Positions 45,556 through 53,758 of a stretch of DNA of 64,000 nucleotides are shown here, piece by piece. The position numbers and the translations under genes were made by a program. Under the pieces are notes generated by a model that was given only the letters and a program-made list of their open reading frames with translations, made no database searches and was not told the origin of the DNA. The stretch spans positions 27,941 to 91,940 of the forward strand of contig NZ_AWSQ01000002.1 of NCBI RefSeq assembly GCF_000498575.2, written 5' to 3'. Numbering within the stretch: the first letter of the stretch is position 1; every line of letters begins with the position of its first letter. This stretch comes from Pseudomonas taeanensis MS-3 (lineage in GTDB: Bacteria > Pseudomonadota > Gammaproteobacteria > Pseudomonadales > Pseudomonadaceae).

Positions 45556-46680
45556 ATGTTCTTGAGTTGGTTCAGCAGTTTTCTTCCCCCTGCGCTGAGT
45601 ACGCGGCCTAAAGAATGGGTTCGCGCTGCACTGGGTGCTTCGTTGGGCATCTTGCTCAGCGCGTTGCTCTGCCGTCAGCTATTCGGCAGCGAAATAACCC
45701 TGCAGTTGATCGGTCCGTTGGGGGCTTCTGCGATCTTGCTGTTCGCCGTTCCTTCCGGGCCACTGGCCCAGCCCTGGTCAATCGTGGGGAGTTATTTCAC
45801 AGCGACCCTTGTGGCCCTGGCAATGGTGCATTTTTTCTCTCCTTCCGTTACCAGCGCCAGTCTGGCCGTGGGCATTTCCCTGGTGCTGATGTGCCCGTTG
45901 CGCTGCCTGCATCCGCCAGGCGGAGCCGTGGCGCTCTGTGTGATGCTGGGCGGGCCGAGCACGCTCGATATGGGCGTTATGCTGCTCTACCCGGTGCTGT
46001 TGAATGCCCTGTGTCTGCTCGGGTGTGCCTTGCTGTACAACAACCTGACCCGGGTGCGTTATCCCAAGTCGCATGTGTCGGCGTCCACCGATCTGCACCA
46101 TACCCAGGACCCACCGCCACAGCAGCGGGTTGGCATTACCTCGGGTGACCTGGATCAGGCACTGGCCGAGATGGGGGCGTTCGTCGATGTCACCCGCGAG
46201 GACCTTGAGCTGATCATCCGCGCCACCGAGAAAAATGCCTTGCGCCGCAGCATGGGGGACATTCAGGCCGGTCAAATCATGTCTCGCGATGTGCAGTGTG
46301 CGACGCCGGAAACCACCCTCAAACAGGCGCTACGGATGCTCAAGCATCATCACCTGAAAACTTTGCCGGTGCTCGACGAGGAGCGCCAGTTGGTGGGTAT
46401 CGCCAGTTTGAGTGACCTGATCGGCCATCCGCTTGGCGCAGGTCGACGCACTATTCTTCGGCGTTTGGGATTGGGCCGGGACCAGCTGTTGCAGCAGGTG
46501 ATGAGCAGTCCGGTAACCTGCGTGGACAGCAGCACTCATGTGGTCGAGCTGATTCCACTGCTGTCCGGTGAAGGGTTGCATTGCCTACCGGTGCTGGAGC
46601 AGGGCGAGTTGGTCGGAGTAGTCACCCAGACCGACGTGATCGCTGCCTTGCACCGCGACCTGATCATGCACCTGGGCTGA
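45556..46680 (+). CDS. HPP-family membrane protein with CBS domains
   Basis: A 374-residue protein: an N-terminal HPP domain (about 30-170) with four hydrophobic helices and the signature 'CPLRCLHPPGGAVAL', a linker, then a C-terminal CBS pair ('IMSRDVQCATPETTLKQAL', 'VMSSPVTCVDSSTHVVEL') that probably binds adenine nucleotides. HPP proteins have been linked to nitrite or anion movement across membranes in plants and cyanobacteria, but the substrate here is not known. Start 45556 follows the terminator hairpin. It is monocistronic, followed by repeat family D. Confidence 0.85.
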   Translation: MFLSWFSSFLPPALSTRPKEWVRAALGASLGILLSALLCRQLFGSEITLQLIGPLGASAILLFAVPSGPLAQPWSIVGSYFTATLVALAMVHFFSPSVTSASLAVGISLVLMCPLRCLHPPGGAVALCVMLGGPSTLDMGVMLLYPVLLNALCLLGCALLYNNLTRVRYPKSHVSASTDLHHTQDPPPQQRVGITSGDLDQALAEMGAFVDVTREDLELIIRATEKNALRRSMGDIQAGQIMSRDVQCATPETTLKQALRMLKHHHLKTLPVLDEERQLVGIASLSDLIGHPLGAGRRTILRRLGLGRDQLLQQVMSSPVTCVDSSTHVVELIPLLSGEGLHCLPVLEQGELVGVVTQTDVIAALHRDLIMHLG

Positions 46681-46722
46681 GGCGCGGCATATGTTATAGC
46701 CGTGTGCTTGGTGGGCTTAGTT

Positions 46723-46850
46723 GCCTGTGTGGCGAGTTGAAAGAGGCGGTTTCGATGCCTGACGTCCCTGTACGGTGTTGCCGTTCCTCGCCATAGCCCC
46801 TATGGCTCGTCGCAGCCCCTTGTCTCAGGCCTTCAATGATCCGAACTTGA
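46723..46850. repeat. repeat family D, copy 2
   Basis: About 128 bp sharing several conserved blocks with 23013-23142, including TCCTCGCCATAGCCC and ATCCGAACTTGA, in the same orientation relative to the preceding plus-strand gene. It ends 15 bp before the converging LysR gene's stop codon. Confidence 0.7.
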
Positions 46851-46865
46851 TAAGCGTACAGACCA

Positions 46866-47729
46866 CTAGATCAACGGGGCCCAGCGCTGGGACCAGTCGC
46901 TGTCTTCTTTGACCGCCTCGCGCAACAGGCTGAAGGCCTGTTGCAGCACCTCAGTGTCTCGTTCGCGGGGGTAGACCAGGTAAGTGGGGTAACTGAACTC
47001 CGGCGCCTTGCTCACCCGCTCCAATACCCCGCTATCGAGGTAGCTCTGCACCACTCGGCTGCGGAAATAGCCGGAGCCGCCACTTTCTAGAATGTACTGC
47101 AGTGCCAGTGGTCCCAGGTTGAAGCTGACGGCTGCTTTGGCTTTGTCCGGCAGTGCGGCGTCATGCTGGCGGCGAAAGTCTTCGCCCCAATCGATATACA
47201 CATAGGGCGCTGGAACGGAGGGTTGGCGTACCTGAATCAGCTTCTCCTCCAGCAGTTGCTCGACCTGCAAGCCGGGCCAATACGCCGGCTGGTAGACCAG
47301 GGCGGCGTCCAGCACGCCCAGTTCGAGTTGGCGTAACAGAGTTTGGCCGTCGGCTATTTCCGCACGTATGGCGTGGGTGGGGATGTGTTCGCGCAGTTTG
47401 CGCATCCAGCTGAGCATCAGCGGATTGCACAGACTGACCTCGCCACCGACGTGCAAGACGTTACGGTAACCCTCCAGTAGCGGCAGGTCGCGCTGAGCGG
47501 CCTCCCAGGTCTGCACCATCTGATCGGCATACACCACAAAGGCCTCGCCGTCGGTGGTGAGTTTGGCGCCGGCACGATTTCGCACGAAAAGCTTGCAGTG
47601 GAGCTGGCTCTCGAGGTTCTGCACCCGCGCGGTAATGGCCGTCTGCGTGACATGCAGTCGCTCGGCTGCGGCGATGAAACTGCCGCAGCGAACGATTTCG
47701 AGAAAGGTGCGGGCGAGCTCGATGTCCAT
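46866..47729 (-). CDS. LysR-family transcriptional regulator
   Basis: A 287-residue LysR protein with an N-terminal winged helix (MDIELARTFLEIVRCGSFIA, AAERLHVTQTAITARVQNLE) and a co-inducer-binding domain in the remainder. Start 47729 matches the family N-terminus. It is divergent from the Atm1-like exporter gene across a 352-bp gap, so control of that exporter is possible but unproven. Effector unknown. Confidence 0.88.
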   Translation of the reverse strand: MDIELARTFLEIVRCGSFIAAAERLHVTQTAITARVQNLESQLHCKLFVRNRAGAKLTTDGEAFVVYADQMVQTWEAAQRDLPLLEGYRNVLHVGGEVSLCNPLMLSWMRKLREHIPTHAIRAEIADGQTLLRQLELGVLDAALVYQPAYWPGLQVEQLLEEKLIQVRQPSVPAPYVYIDWGEDFRRQHDAALPDKAKAAVSFNLGPLALQYILESGGSGYFRSRVVQSYLDSGVLERVSKAPEFSYPTYLVYPRERDTEVLQQAFSLLREAVKEDSDWSQRWAPLI

Positions 47730-48081
47730 GGGCCATCCCAGCGGAGAAAGTGGAGCGCCATTGTAGAGGGCCTGCTGCACTCTGGGGATGCTTGTGCAGT
47801 TCGAGCCTTGGCATTGCTCCCGGTCGAGTGGCAATCAGGACGAAGGTCGGCCCAGCTGCCCGGTTGGGTAAAGGTGTCGAGTTCGAGCAACGCACCAGAG
47901 CACCGAGCGGCGGTAGACTGCGCAAGCGATGCCCAGAGTCGGGGCGGCCCTCAGTATGCGGGGCAGGGTTGTACTCCGTTTCCGCTCCTGCCCCGAGATT
48001 CCAGCAGCGTGGCCAAGTGGAGTAAGGTCGTTGTGACGGCGCCTTTCAATGCAGGAGAGCGGCGATGCAGAAGTCGAGCCT
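47730..48081. other. intergenic region LysR / ABC exporter
   Basis: 352 bp between divergent genes. I see no repeat or hairpin of note. The right end carries GGAGAG (48053-48058) serving a six-codon open frame (48065-48085) whose stop overlaps the ABC gene ATG. Confidence 0.5.
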
Positions 48082-48085
48082 ATGA
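48065..48085 (+). CDS. possible six-codon leader peptide (MQKSSL)
   Basis: ATG at 48065 follows GGAGAG by six bases and encodes MQKSSL with the TGA (48083-48085) overlapping the ATG (48082) of the exporter gene. This could translationally couple the exporter, which otherwise lacks a clear ribosome-binding site. Very short, so low confidence. Confidence 0.3.
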   Translation: MQKSSL

Positions 48086-49968
48086 CTACTCCCGATGAGC
48101 CGCAGCCGGTCCACTCGCCGGGTTCGGCCGCCAGCCGCGCTTCTGAGCCCAATGCCAGCGGCGCTGCGGCGCTCGAGCGCATGGCCGGCGCCCGCGGCGA
48201 CTTCGCGGTGGTTGCCGAGTTGTTGCCCTACCTACGACCCTACGTCGGTCGCATCGCCCTGGCGCTGGTGCTGATCGTCGCCGCCAAGCTGGTCAATCTG
48301 TATGTGCCGGTCGCCCTCAAACAGATAGTCGATGGCTTGAATGTCGAACCCAGCCTGTTGCTGCTGCCGGTCGGCTTGCTACTGGCCTACGGCGCTGCGC
48401 GCATTGGCGTCACCCTGTTCAACGAGCTGCGCCAGGTGGTGTTCGCCCGTGTGATGGCGCGGACCTCGCGCCAGGTCACCCTGAAAGTCTTCGGCCATCT
48501 GCTCGGCCTCAGCCTGAAGTTCCATCTGGATCGCCGCACCGGCGGCGTGGCCCGTGATGTGGAGCGCGGCGGCAGCGCGATCTCCGAGCTACTCGACTGG
48601 ACGCTCTACACCATAGTGCCGACCCTGCTCGAGGTGCTGCTGGTGACGGCCGTGCTGGTCTGGGCCTATGACTGGGGCTTCGCCTTCATCACTCTGGGCA
48701 CGCTGTTGGCCTACAGCCTGTGGACCCTGACGGTAACCGAGTGGCGCACCCGCTTCTACCGCGCCGCGGTGGAGGCCGATACCCGTGCCAACGAGCGCGC
48801 GGTGGACTCGCTGCTCAACTACGAGACGGTCAAGTACTTCAACAACGAGGCGCACGAGTCCAGACGTTACGATGAGAATCTGCGCCACCTGGAGAACACC
48901 AAGGTCAAGTCGACCCAGTCGCTGGCGCTGCTCAACCTCGGGCAATCCGTGGTGATTGCCTGCGGCGTCAGCGCCATGATGTGGCGGGCCGCCGCGGGCG
49001 TGGTGGCCGGCGAGCTGAGCATCGGCGACCTGGTGCTGGTCAACGCCTATCTGCTGCAGCTGTCGGCTCCGCTATTCGTGCTGGGCATGATGTACCGCCA
49101 GGTCAAGCAGGCGCTGACCAACATGGAGCGCCTGTTCGGTCTGCTCGACCAGCGCCAGGATGTGCAGGATGCTGCGACCTCCCAGCCGCTGGTGGCCAGC
49201 CGTCCGCGGCTGCGTTTCGAGCAGGTGCACTTCGGCTATGACCCGCGCCGGGAGATCCTGCATGGCGTGAGTTTCGAAGTGCCGCCTGGCGGTACGGTGG
49301 CAGTGGTCGGCCATTCGGGCTCGGGCAAGTCGACCCTGGCGCGCCTGCTGTACCGCTTCTACGACGTCGATGGCGGGCATATCCGCATCGACGGCCTGGA
49401 TCTGCGTGAGCTGACCCAGGCCTCGTTGCGCGCTGCCATCGGCATCGTTCCGCAGGACACGGTGCTGTTCAACGACAGCATCTATTACAACATCAGCTAC
49501 GGCCGTCCCGAGGCCAGCCGCGCGGAGGTCGAGGCGGCCGCCAGCGCCGCGCATATCCACGCGTTCATCGAGCGCCTGCCGGACGGTTACCAGACCCAGG
49601 TCGGCGAACGCGGCCTCAAGCTGTCCGGCGGCGAGAAGCAGCGGGTGGCGATCGCCCGCGCCTTGCTGAAGAACCCGGCCATCCTGATTTTCGACGAAGC
49701 CACCTCGGCGCTGGACTCCAAGTCGGAGAAGGCCATCCAGGCCGCGCTCGAGCGCATCCAGGTCGGCCGTACCACCCTGGTGATCGCCCATCGCCTGTCC
49801 ACGGTGATGGAGGCCGACCGGATACTGGTGCTGGACGCCGGTCGTATCATCGAAAGCGGCAGCCACCGCGAGTTGCTGGCGGCCGGCGGCAGCTACGCGC
49901 AGATGTGGCGGTTGCAGCAGCAGGAGCCGGTTGTCGGGTCATCGCCGCGGCCTGAGCCTCCCGGCTAG
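48082..49968 (+). CDS. Atm1-type ABC exporter (fused permease-ATPase)
   Basis: A 628-residue half-transporter: a transmembrane domain of six helices (about 45-330), then the ATPase with Walker A GHSGSGKSTLARLL, signature LSGGEKQRVAIARALL and Walker B ILIFDEATSALD. It belongs to the Atm1/HMT1 group, which exports glutathione-bound sulfur species or metal complexes. Start uncertain: ATG 48082 and an upstream in-frame ATG at 48049 both lack a good ribosome-binding site. Translational coupling to a small leader frame would favour 48082. Confidence 0.9.
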   Translation: MTTPDEPQPVHSPGSAASRASEPNASGAAALERMAGARGDFAVVAELLPYLRPYVGRIALALVLIVAAKLVNLYVPVALKQIVDGLNVEPSLLLLPVGLLLAYGAARIGVTLFNELRQVVFARVMARTSRQVTLKVFGHLLGLSLKFHLDRRTGGVARDVERGGSAISELLDWTLYTIVPTLLEVLLVTAVLVWAYDWGFAFITLGTLLAYSLWTLTVTEWRTRFYRAAVEADTRANERAVDSLLNYETVKYFNNEAHESRRYDENLRHLENTKVKSTQSLALLNLGQSVVIACGVSAMMWRAAAGVVAGELSIGDLVLVNAYLLQLSAPLFVLGMMYRQVKQALTNMERLFGLLDQRQDVQDAATSQPLVASRPRLRFEQVHFGYDPRREILHGVSFEVPPGGTVAVVGHSGSGKSTLARLLYRFYDVDGGHIRIDGLDLRELTQASLRAAIGIVPQDTVLFNDSIYYNISYGRPEASRAEVEAAASAAHIHAFIERLPDGYQTQVGERGLKLSGGEKQRVAIARALLKNPAILIFDEATSALDSKSEKAIQAALERIQVGRTTLVIAHRLSTVMEADRILVLDAGRIIESGSHRELLAAGGSYAQMWRLQQQEPVVGSSPRPEPPG

Positions 49969-50128
49969 CTCAGTAGCACAGGCTGTTATCAGTGGCTGGC
50001 CGCAACCAAACGTCAACAGACCCTAGGGCGTGCAGAAGTTGTCTGCGCAGGCTTGTCTAATCGGCGCAAGTGCATAGGCTTGCTGCTTGTGCACACGCCG
50101 ATGGCTTTCACGGTAATGAGGTCAATGG

Positions 50129-51379
50129 ATGAACCCAGAACAAAGCGGGCCGCTGCCTGCAGTCGTCGAGGCGATCTACCGTGCGCAGTCGCGCCGCGTG
50201 CTGGCCACCCTGATCCGCCTGCTCGGCGACTTCGACCTGGCGGAAGAGGCGTTGCAGGACGCCTTTATCGCCGCCGTCGAACAATGGCCGCGTGCGGGCG
50301 TGCCGGAAAACCCGCGCGCCTGGCTGGTATCGGTTGGACGCTTCAAGGCCATCGACAACCTGCGCCGGCGGGCCCGCTTCAACGCCTCGCTGGCGCAGAT
50401 GGCGATGGCGCTGGACGATCGACTGGATGCGCAGCAGATGGATCAGGACGGCCTCGAGGACGACAGGCTGCGGCTGATCTTCACCTGTTGCCATCCGGCA
50501 CTGACCCCGGACGCCCAGGTCGCGCTGACGCTGCGCGAAGTGTGCGATCTGACCACCGAAGAAATCGCCCGCGCCTTCCTCGTGACCACGCCCACCGTGG
50601 CGCAGCGGATAGTGCGGGCGAAGAACAAGATCCGCGATGCGCGCATCCCCTATGAAGTGCCTGCCGCCGCGGAACTGCCAGAGCGCCTGGAAGCGGTGCT
50701 GCGGGTGGTCTATCTGGTGTTCAACGAGGGCTACTTCGCCTCGTCCGGCGACGCGCTGACGCGCAGCGAACTGTCCAACGAAGCGATTCGTCTCGGCCGG
50801 CTGCTGGTCGAGCAGCTTCCCGAGCCGGAGGCCATGGGCTTGTTGGCGTTGATGCTGCTGCATGAGTCGCGGCGCCCGGCGCGCACCACGGCGCAAGGTG
50901 AACCGGTGTTGCTGGACGAGCAGGATCGTGGCCTGTGGAACCGCGCGCTGATCGCCGAGGGCGAGGCACTGGTGGAGCAGGCACTGCGCTCACGGCGGTT
51001 CGGCCCCTACAGTTTGCAGGCGGCCATCGCCGCACTGCACGCCGAGGCGCCGAGCGCCGCCGCGACCGATTGGGCGCAGATCGTCGGCCTCTACGATGTC
51101 TTGGTCCGCGCGACGGGCTCGCCGGTGGTGGAGCTGAACCGGGCGATGGCCGTGGCCATGTGCGATGGGCCTGACGCGGGGCTCACCCTGGTCAATGCGC
51201 TCCTCGCCCGCGGTGAACTGACCGATTATCACCTGGCCTATTCCGCGCGCGCCGATTTGTCTCGACGCCTGGGGCGCCTGGACGAGGCCCGTGCCGCTTA
51301 CGGCAAGGCCCTCGAGCTGGCACAGCAGGGCCCGGATCGACAATTTCTCGAGCGGCGCTTGCGTGAGCTGTCCGCCTGA
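50129..51379 (+). CDS. ECF sigma factor with C-terminal extension (ECF42 group)
   Basis: A 416-residue sigma-70-family protein. Residues 1-180 carry the ECF core (region 2 near 'DFDLAEEALQDAFIAAVEQW', region 4 near 'DLTTEEIARAFLVTTPTVAQRIVRAKNKIRDARIP'). The long C-terminal half (about 190-416) is a helical, TPR-like extension typical of ECF42, which has no anti-sigma factor and pairs with DGPF-domain proteins. The next gene encodes exactly such a DGPF protein, supporting this class. Promoter target unknown. Confidence 0.88.
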   Translation: MNPEQSGPLPAVVEAIYRAQSRRVLATLIRLLGDFDLAEEALQDAFIAAVEQWPRAGVPENPRAWLVSVGRFKAIDNLRRRARFNASLAQMAMALDDRLDAQQMDQDGLEDDRLRLIFTCCHPALTPDAQVALTLREVCDLTTEEIARAFLVTTPTVAQRIVRAKNKIRDARIPYEVPAAAELPERLEAVLRVVYLVFNEGYFASSGDALTRSELSNEAIRLGRLLVEQLPEPEAMGLLALMLLHESRRPARTTAQGEPVLLDEQDRGLWNRALIAEGEALVEQALRSRRFGPYSLQAAIAALHAEAPSAAATDWAQIVGLYDVLVRATGSPVVELNRAMAVAMCDGPDAGLTLVNALLARGELTDYHLAYSARADLSRRLGRLDEARAAYGKALELAQQGPDRQFLERRLRELSA

Positions 51380-51501
51380 ACGAGGGCCGTGACCGACCGT
51401 CCGTCGAAATTCAATCGGCCTGCGTCGGCGATGTCGATTGCCGGCGGCGCCGAACGACTAGTAATTATCCAGATGGATCACAGCCGCAAACGGAGACAGC
51501 C

Positions 51502-51867
51502 ATGAAATACCTCTGCCTGGTCTATAGCAACGAACAAACCCTGCACAGCCTGCCGGAGAGTCCGCGGGACGAGGAGTGTCTGGCCTACAGCGAAGCGGTG
51601 CGCGAGAGCGGGCGAATGATCGCCGCCGAGGCGCTGGAGTCGGTGCAGACCGCGACCACCGTACGCATGCGCAACGGCAAGCTATCGATCACCGATGGAC
51701 CCTTCGCGGAAACCAAGGAGCAGTTGGCCGGCTTCTACCTGGTCGATGCCAGGGACCTGAACGAGGCCATCCAGATTGCCGGGCAAATTCCGGCCGCGCG
51801 GGTAGGCAGCATCGAGGTGCGCCCGGTGCGGACCTTGAACGTGCCGCAGCAACTGCGTCAGGCCTGA
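51502..51867 (+). CDS. DGPF/YciI-like protein, partner of the ECF sigma
   Basis: A 121-residue YCII-related fold protein with the diagnostic DGPF tetrapeptide in 'LSITDGPFAETKEQLAGFYLVDA' and the N-terminal 'MKYLCLVYSNE'. DGPF genes are the conserved targets or partners of ECF42 sigma factors; their biochemical activity is unknown. It lies 122 bp downstream of the sigma gene on the same strand, with ribosome-binding site GGAGACAGCC. Confidence 0.88.
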   Translation: MKYLCLVYSNEQTLHSLPESPRDEECLAYSEAVRESGRMIAAEALESVQTATTVRMRNGKLSITDGPFAETKEQLAGFYLVDARDLNEAIQIAGQIPAARVGSIEVRPVRTLNVPQQLRQA

Positions 51868-51920
51868 AGCCTCCCGGCTGGCCAGGGCTGCAGCTATTTC
51901 ACCTGAACAGGAGCATCGAC

Positions 51921-52391
51921 ATGAGCGTTAACGCGATACCCGACGGCTTTCACAGCATTACGCCCTACCTGGGCATCCAGCATGCGGCGGAGGCCATCGA
52001 GTTCTACAAGCGCGCGTTTGGCGCGATTGAGCTGTTCCGTTTGCTGGCGCCCAATGGCGACATCGGCCACGCCGAAATCAGGATCGGTGACTCGTCGATC
52101 ATGCTGGGCGACCCCTGTGACAGGGGCCCGCTGTGCAGCTCACAGTCGCAGCCGGGCGCGTCGGTGGGGTTGCATCTGTACGTGGCCGATGTCGATGGGC
52201 AATTTGCCCAGGCGGTCGAGGCCGGCGCCAAGGTCATCAGCCCGGTGCAGGATCAGTTTTACGGTGATCGCACAGGTACTCTGGAAGATCCTTTCGGGCA
52301 TGTCTGGTTCATCGCCACCCACAAGGAAGACCTGTCAGTGGAGGAGATCCGCAGGCGTGCCGCGGCGCTGTTCAAGGAGGCTGATGCCTGA
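51921..52391 (+). CDS. VOC-superfamily (PhnB/glyoxalase-like) protein
   Basis: A 156-residue VOC-fold protein: 'ITPYLGIQHAAEAIEFYKRAFGAIELFRLL', 'GHAEIRIGDSSIMLGDPC' and 'LEDPFGHVWFIATHKEDL', the PhnB-like pattern. It may bind a metal via His/Glu in these motifs; the ligand is unknown. It follows the DGPF gene by 53 bp and probably belongs to the sigma-factor locus. A GCCTG/CAGGC hairpin without a T-tract occurs at its end. Confidence 0.85.
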   Translation: MSVNAIPDGFHSITPYLGIQHAAEAIEFYKRAFGAIELFRLLAPNGDIGHAEIRIGDSSIMLGDPCDRGPLCSSQSQPGASVGLHLYVADVDGQFAQAVEAGAKVISPVQDQFYGDRTGTLEDPFGHVWFIATHKEDLSVEEIRRRAAALFKEADA

Positions 52392-52409
52392 TAGCAGGCT
52401 CGGCGCTTC

Positions 52410-53090
52410 TCAGTTCGGCGTCAGGCGATTGGGCAGGTGCTCGTAGAGGGTGCGGCAGACGCCGATGATGTGCTGTTCGATCAGCTCGGCAGCCTTGTCG
52501 GCATCGCCCGCACGACAGGCCGAGAGGATCTCGCGGTGCTCGTGGTCTGCGCGGTCCTTGCCCGCGGACAGGCTCATCTGCATGCGCAGGTAGCGTTCCA
52601 CCTTGTCGTGGATGGAGCGAATCAGGTTGAGCAGGAACGGACGCTGCGCCGGTTCGTAGAGGCAGGCGTGCAGTGCCCAGTTCAGCTCGGCCCAACGACC
52701 GATGTCGGTCTCGCCGATGAACTCCTCGCAGATGCGTTCGGCGCGGGCGAAGGTCGCTTCGGTCATGTTCGGCACGGCCAGGCGAATCGCCTGGACTTCC
52801 AGCAGCACTCGTACCTCGAAGATTTGTGCCAGCTCCGGCTCGGAGATCTTGGTCACCACCGCGCCCTTGTTACGCTGGAATTGCACCAACCCCTCGGCCT
52901 CCAGGCGCTTGAGTGCTTCGCGCACCGGGATCTTGCTGACATTGAAGATGCGCGCGATGTCGTCCTGGCGGATCGGCTCATCCTCGGCGAAATGGCCGCC
53001 GATGATCGCGTCGCGCAGGTGCTTGGTGATGACTTCCGAGGCGGTCGGGGTGACGCCGAGGTTGGGGGCGGTGAAGGTGGGCAATGGCAA
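52410..53090 (-). CDS. GntR-family (FCD domain) transcriptional regulator
   Basis: A 226-residue FadR-subfamily regulator: N-terminal winged helix (DAIIGGHFAEDEPIRQDDIA, RIFNVSKIPVREALKRLEAE, with 'QFQRNKGAVVTKI') and a C-terminal FCD ligand domain with metal-type His/Asp residues ('NWALHACLYEP', 'DHEHREILSACRAGD'). A TTGTATACGA sequence 36 bp upstream of its start (53126-53135) matches the palindrome in front of lhpC and the hydroxyproline transporter, suggesting that it binds all three. It converges on the VOC gene. Confidence 0.9.
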   Translation of the reverse strand: MPLPTFTAPNLGVTPTASEVITKHLRDAIIGGHFAEDEPIRQDDIARIFNVSKIPVREALKRLEAEGLVQFQRNKGAVVTKISEPELAQIFEVRVLLEVQAIRLAVPNMTEATFARAERICEEFIGETDIGRWAELNWALHACLYEPAQRPFLLNLIRSIHDKVERYLRMQMSLSAGKDRADHEHREILSACRAGDADKAAELIEQHIIGVCRTLYEHLPNRLTPN

Positions 53091-53125
53091 GGGAGTGGCC
53101 CCCGGTTAGTCAGTGATGGCGGATA

Positions 53126-53135
53126 TTGTATACGA
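53126..53135. promoter_or_regulatory. GTATAC palindrome in the GntR promoter region
   Basis: TTGTATACGA differs by one base from the TCGTATACGA at 30468 and 36564. Located 36 bp upstream of the GntR start codon, it is a candidate autoregulatory operator. Confidence 0.6.
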
Positions 53136-53301
53136 GGACTCGGGCGAATCGCGCCTCCTGATATTTAGACCGTCCGCCAGGGTATGGGCCCGCGAGTCTG
53201 CCCAGCGTTGCTCTGCTGTCGAAGCGGTTGATGCGTTGAGCGGCAGGGCTCGCCAGAGGTACACTGCGGCCCTCGTGTGGCCTGGTTAGCTGGAGTGAAT
53301 G

Positions 53302-53589
53302 ATGCGTAAAGACAAGAAACAGGTGATTGGCGAAGAGATTGGTGACGAGCCGATCAAACTGTTCCTCGCCGTGGAACCGGCCGATGCCACGCCGCCGTCG
53401 TTGCATAAGTTGATCAAGGCCTATCGCGGCTTGCGCATCGACGATTTCGAGCGTTTTGTCGGCTTCTTCGTTGCCGCCGGTTACGACCTCGATGCCAAGG
53501 ACGAGAAGGGCAACGACTTCATCGCCCTGATCCAGGATCAGCGTTCGGCAGACGCCTATATCGACGTGATTAAAACCGCCCGCGGTTGA
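53302..53589 (+). CDS. PA4642-family conserved small protein
   Basis: A 95-residue acidic, soluble protein conserved in Pseudomonas (PA4642 type). Visible features are 'MRKDKKQVIGEEIGDEPIKLFL' and the helical 'LIKAYRGLRIDDFERFVGFFVAAGYDLDAKD' segment. No enzymatic motif is seen. ATG 53302 has better spacing from GGAG (53292-53295) than 53299. It is divergent from the GntR gene and ends at a terminator. Confidence 0.82.
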   Translation: MRKDKKQVIGEEIGDEPIKLFLAVEPADATPPSLHKLIKAYRGLRIDDFERFVGFFVAAGYDLDAKDEKGNDFIALIQDQRSADAYIDVIKTARG

Positions 53590-53604
53590 GGTCTAAACAA
53601 ATAA

Positions 53605-53634
53605 AACTGCCCGCTTAGCCCGCGGGCTTTTTTA
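53605..53634 (+). terminator. rho-independent terminator after the PA4642-like gene
   Basis: GCCCGC (53609-53614) pairs with GCGGGC (53622-53627) around a 7-base loop, followed by TTTTTT. Confidence 0.85.
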
Positions 53635-53675
53635 TGCGCGGCATTTTTTGGGTTTTATCCTGTCTAGGGCGCTCG

Positions 53676-53743
53676 GTAGCCCGGATGAAATCCGGGGACC
53701 CCGGCATGTCGGCGCCATTGATCGCGGATTTCATCCGGGCTAC
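53676..53743. repeat. Pseudomonas extragenic palindrome (GTAGCCCGGATG type), copy 2
   Basis: Perfect 19-base inverted arms (53676-53694 GTAGCCCGGATGAAATCCG and 53725-53743) with a 30-base centre. Related to 21472-21525. It lies between the PA4642-like terminator and the end of the converging DUF58 gene, where it may act as a barrier for the minus-strand operon. Confidence 0.88.
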
Positions 53744-53758
53744 GGCTGTGCACCGCGG

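Noticed and set aside
50108..50896. 262-residue minus-strand frame, and the 50053-50655 plus frame
   Set aside because: Both overlap the ECF sigma factor gene, whose domains are convincing; neither has recognisable motifs.
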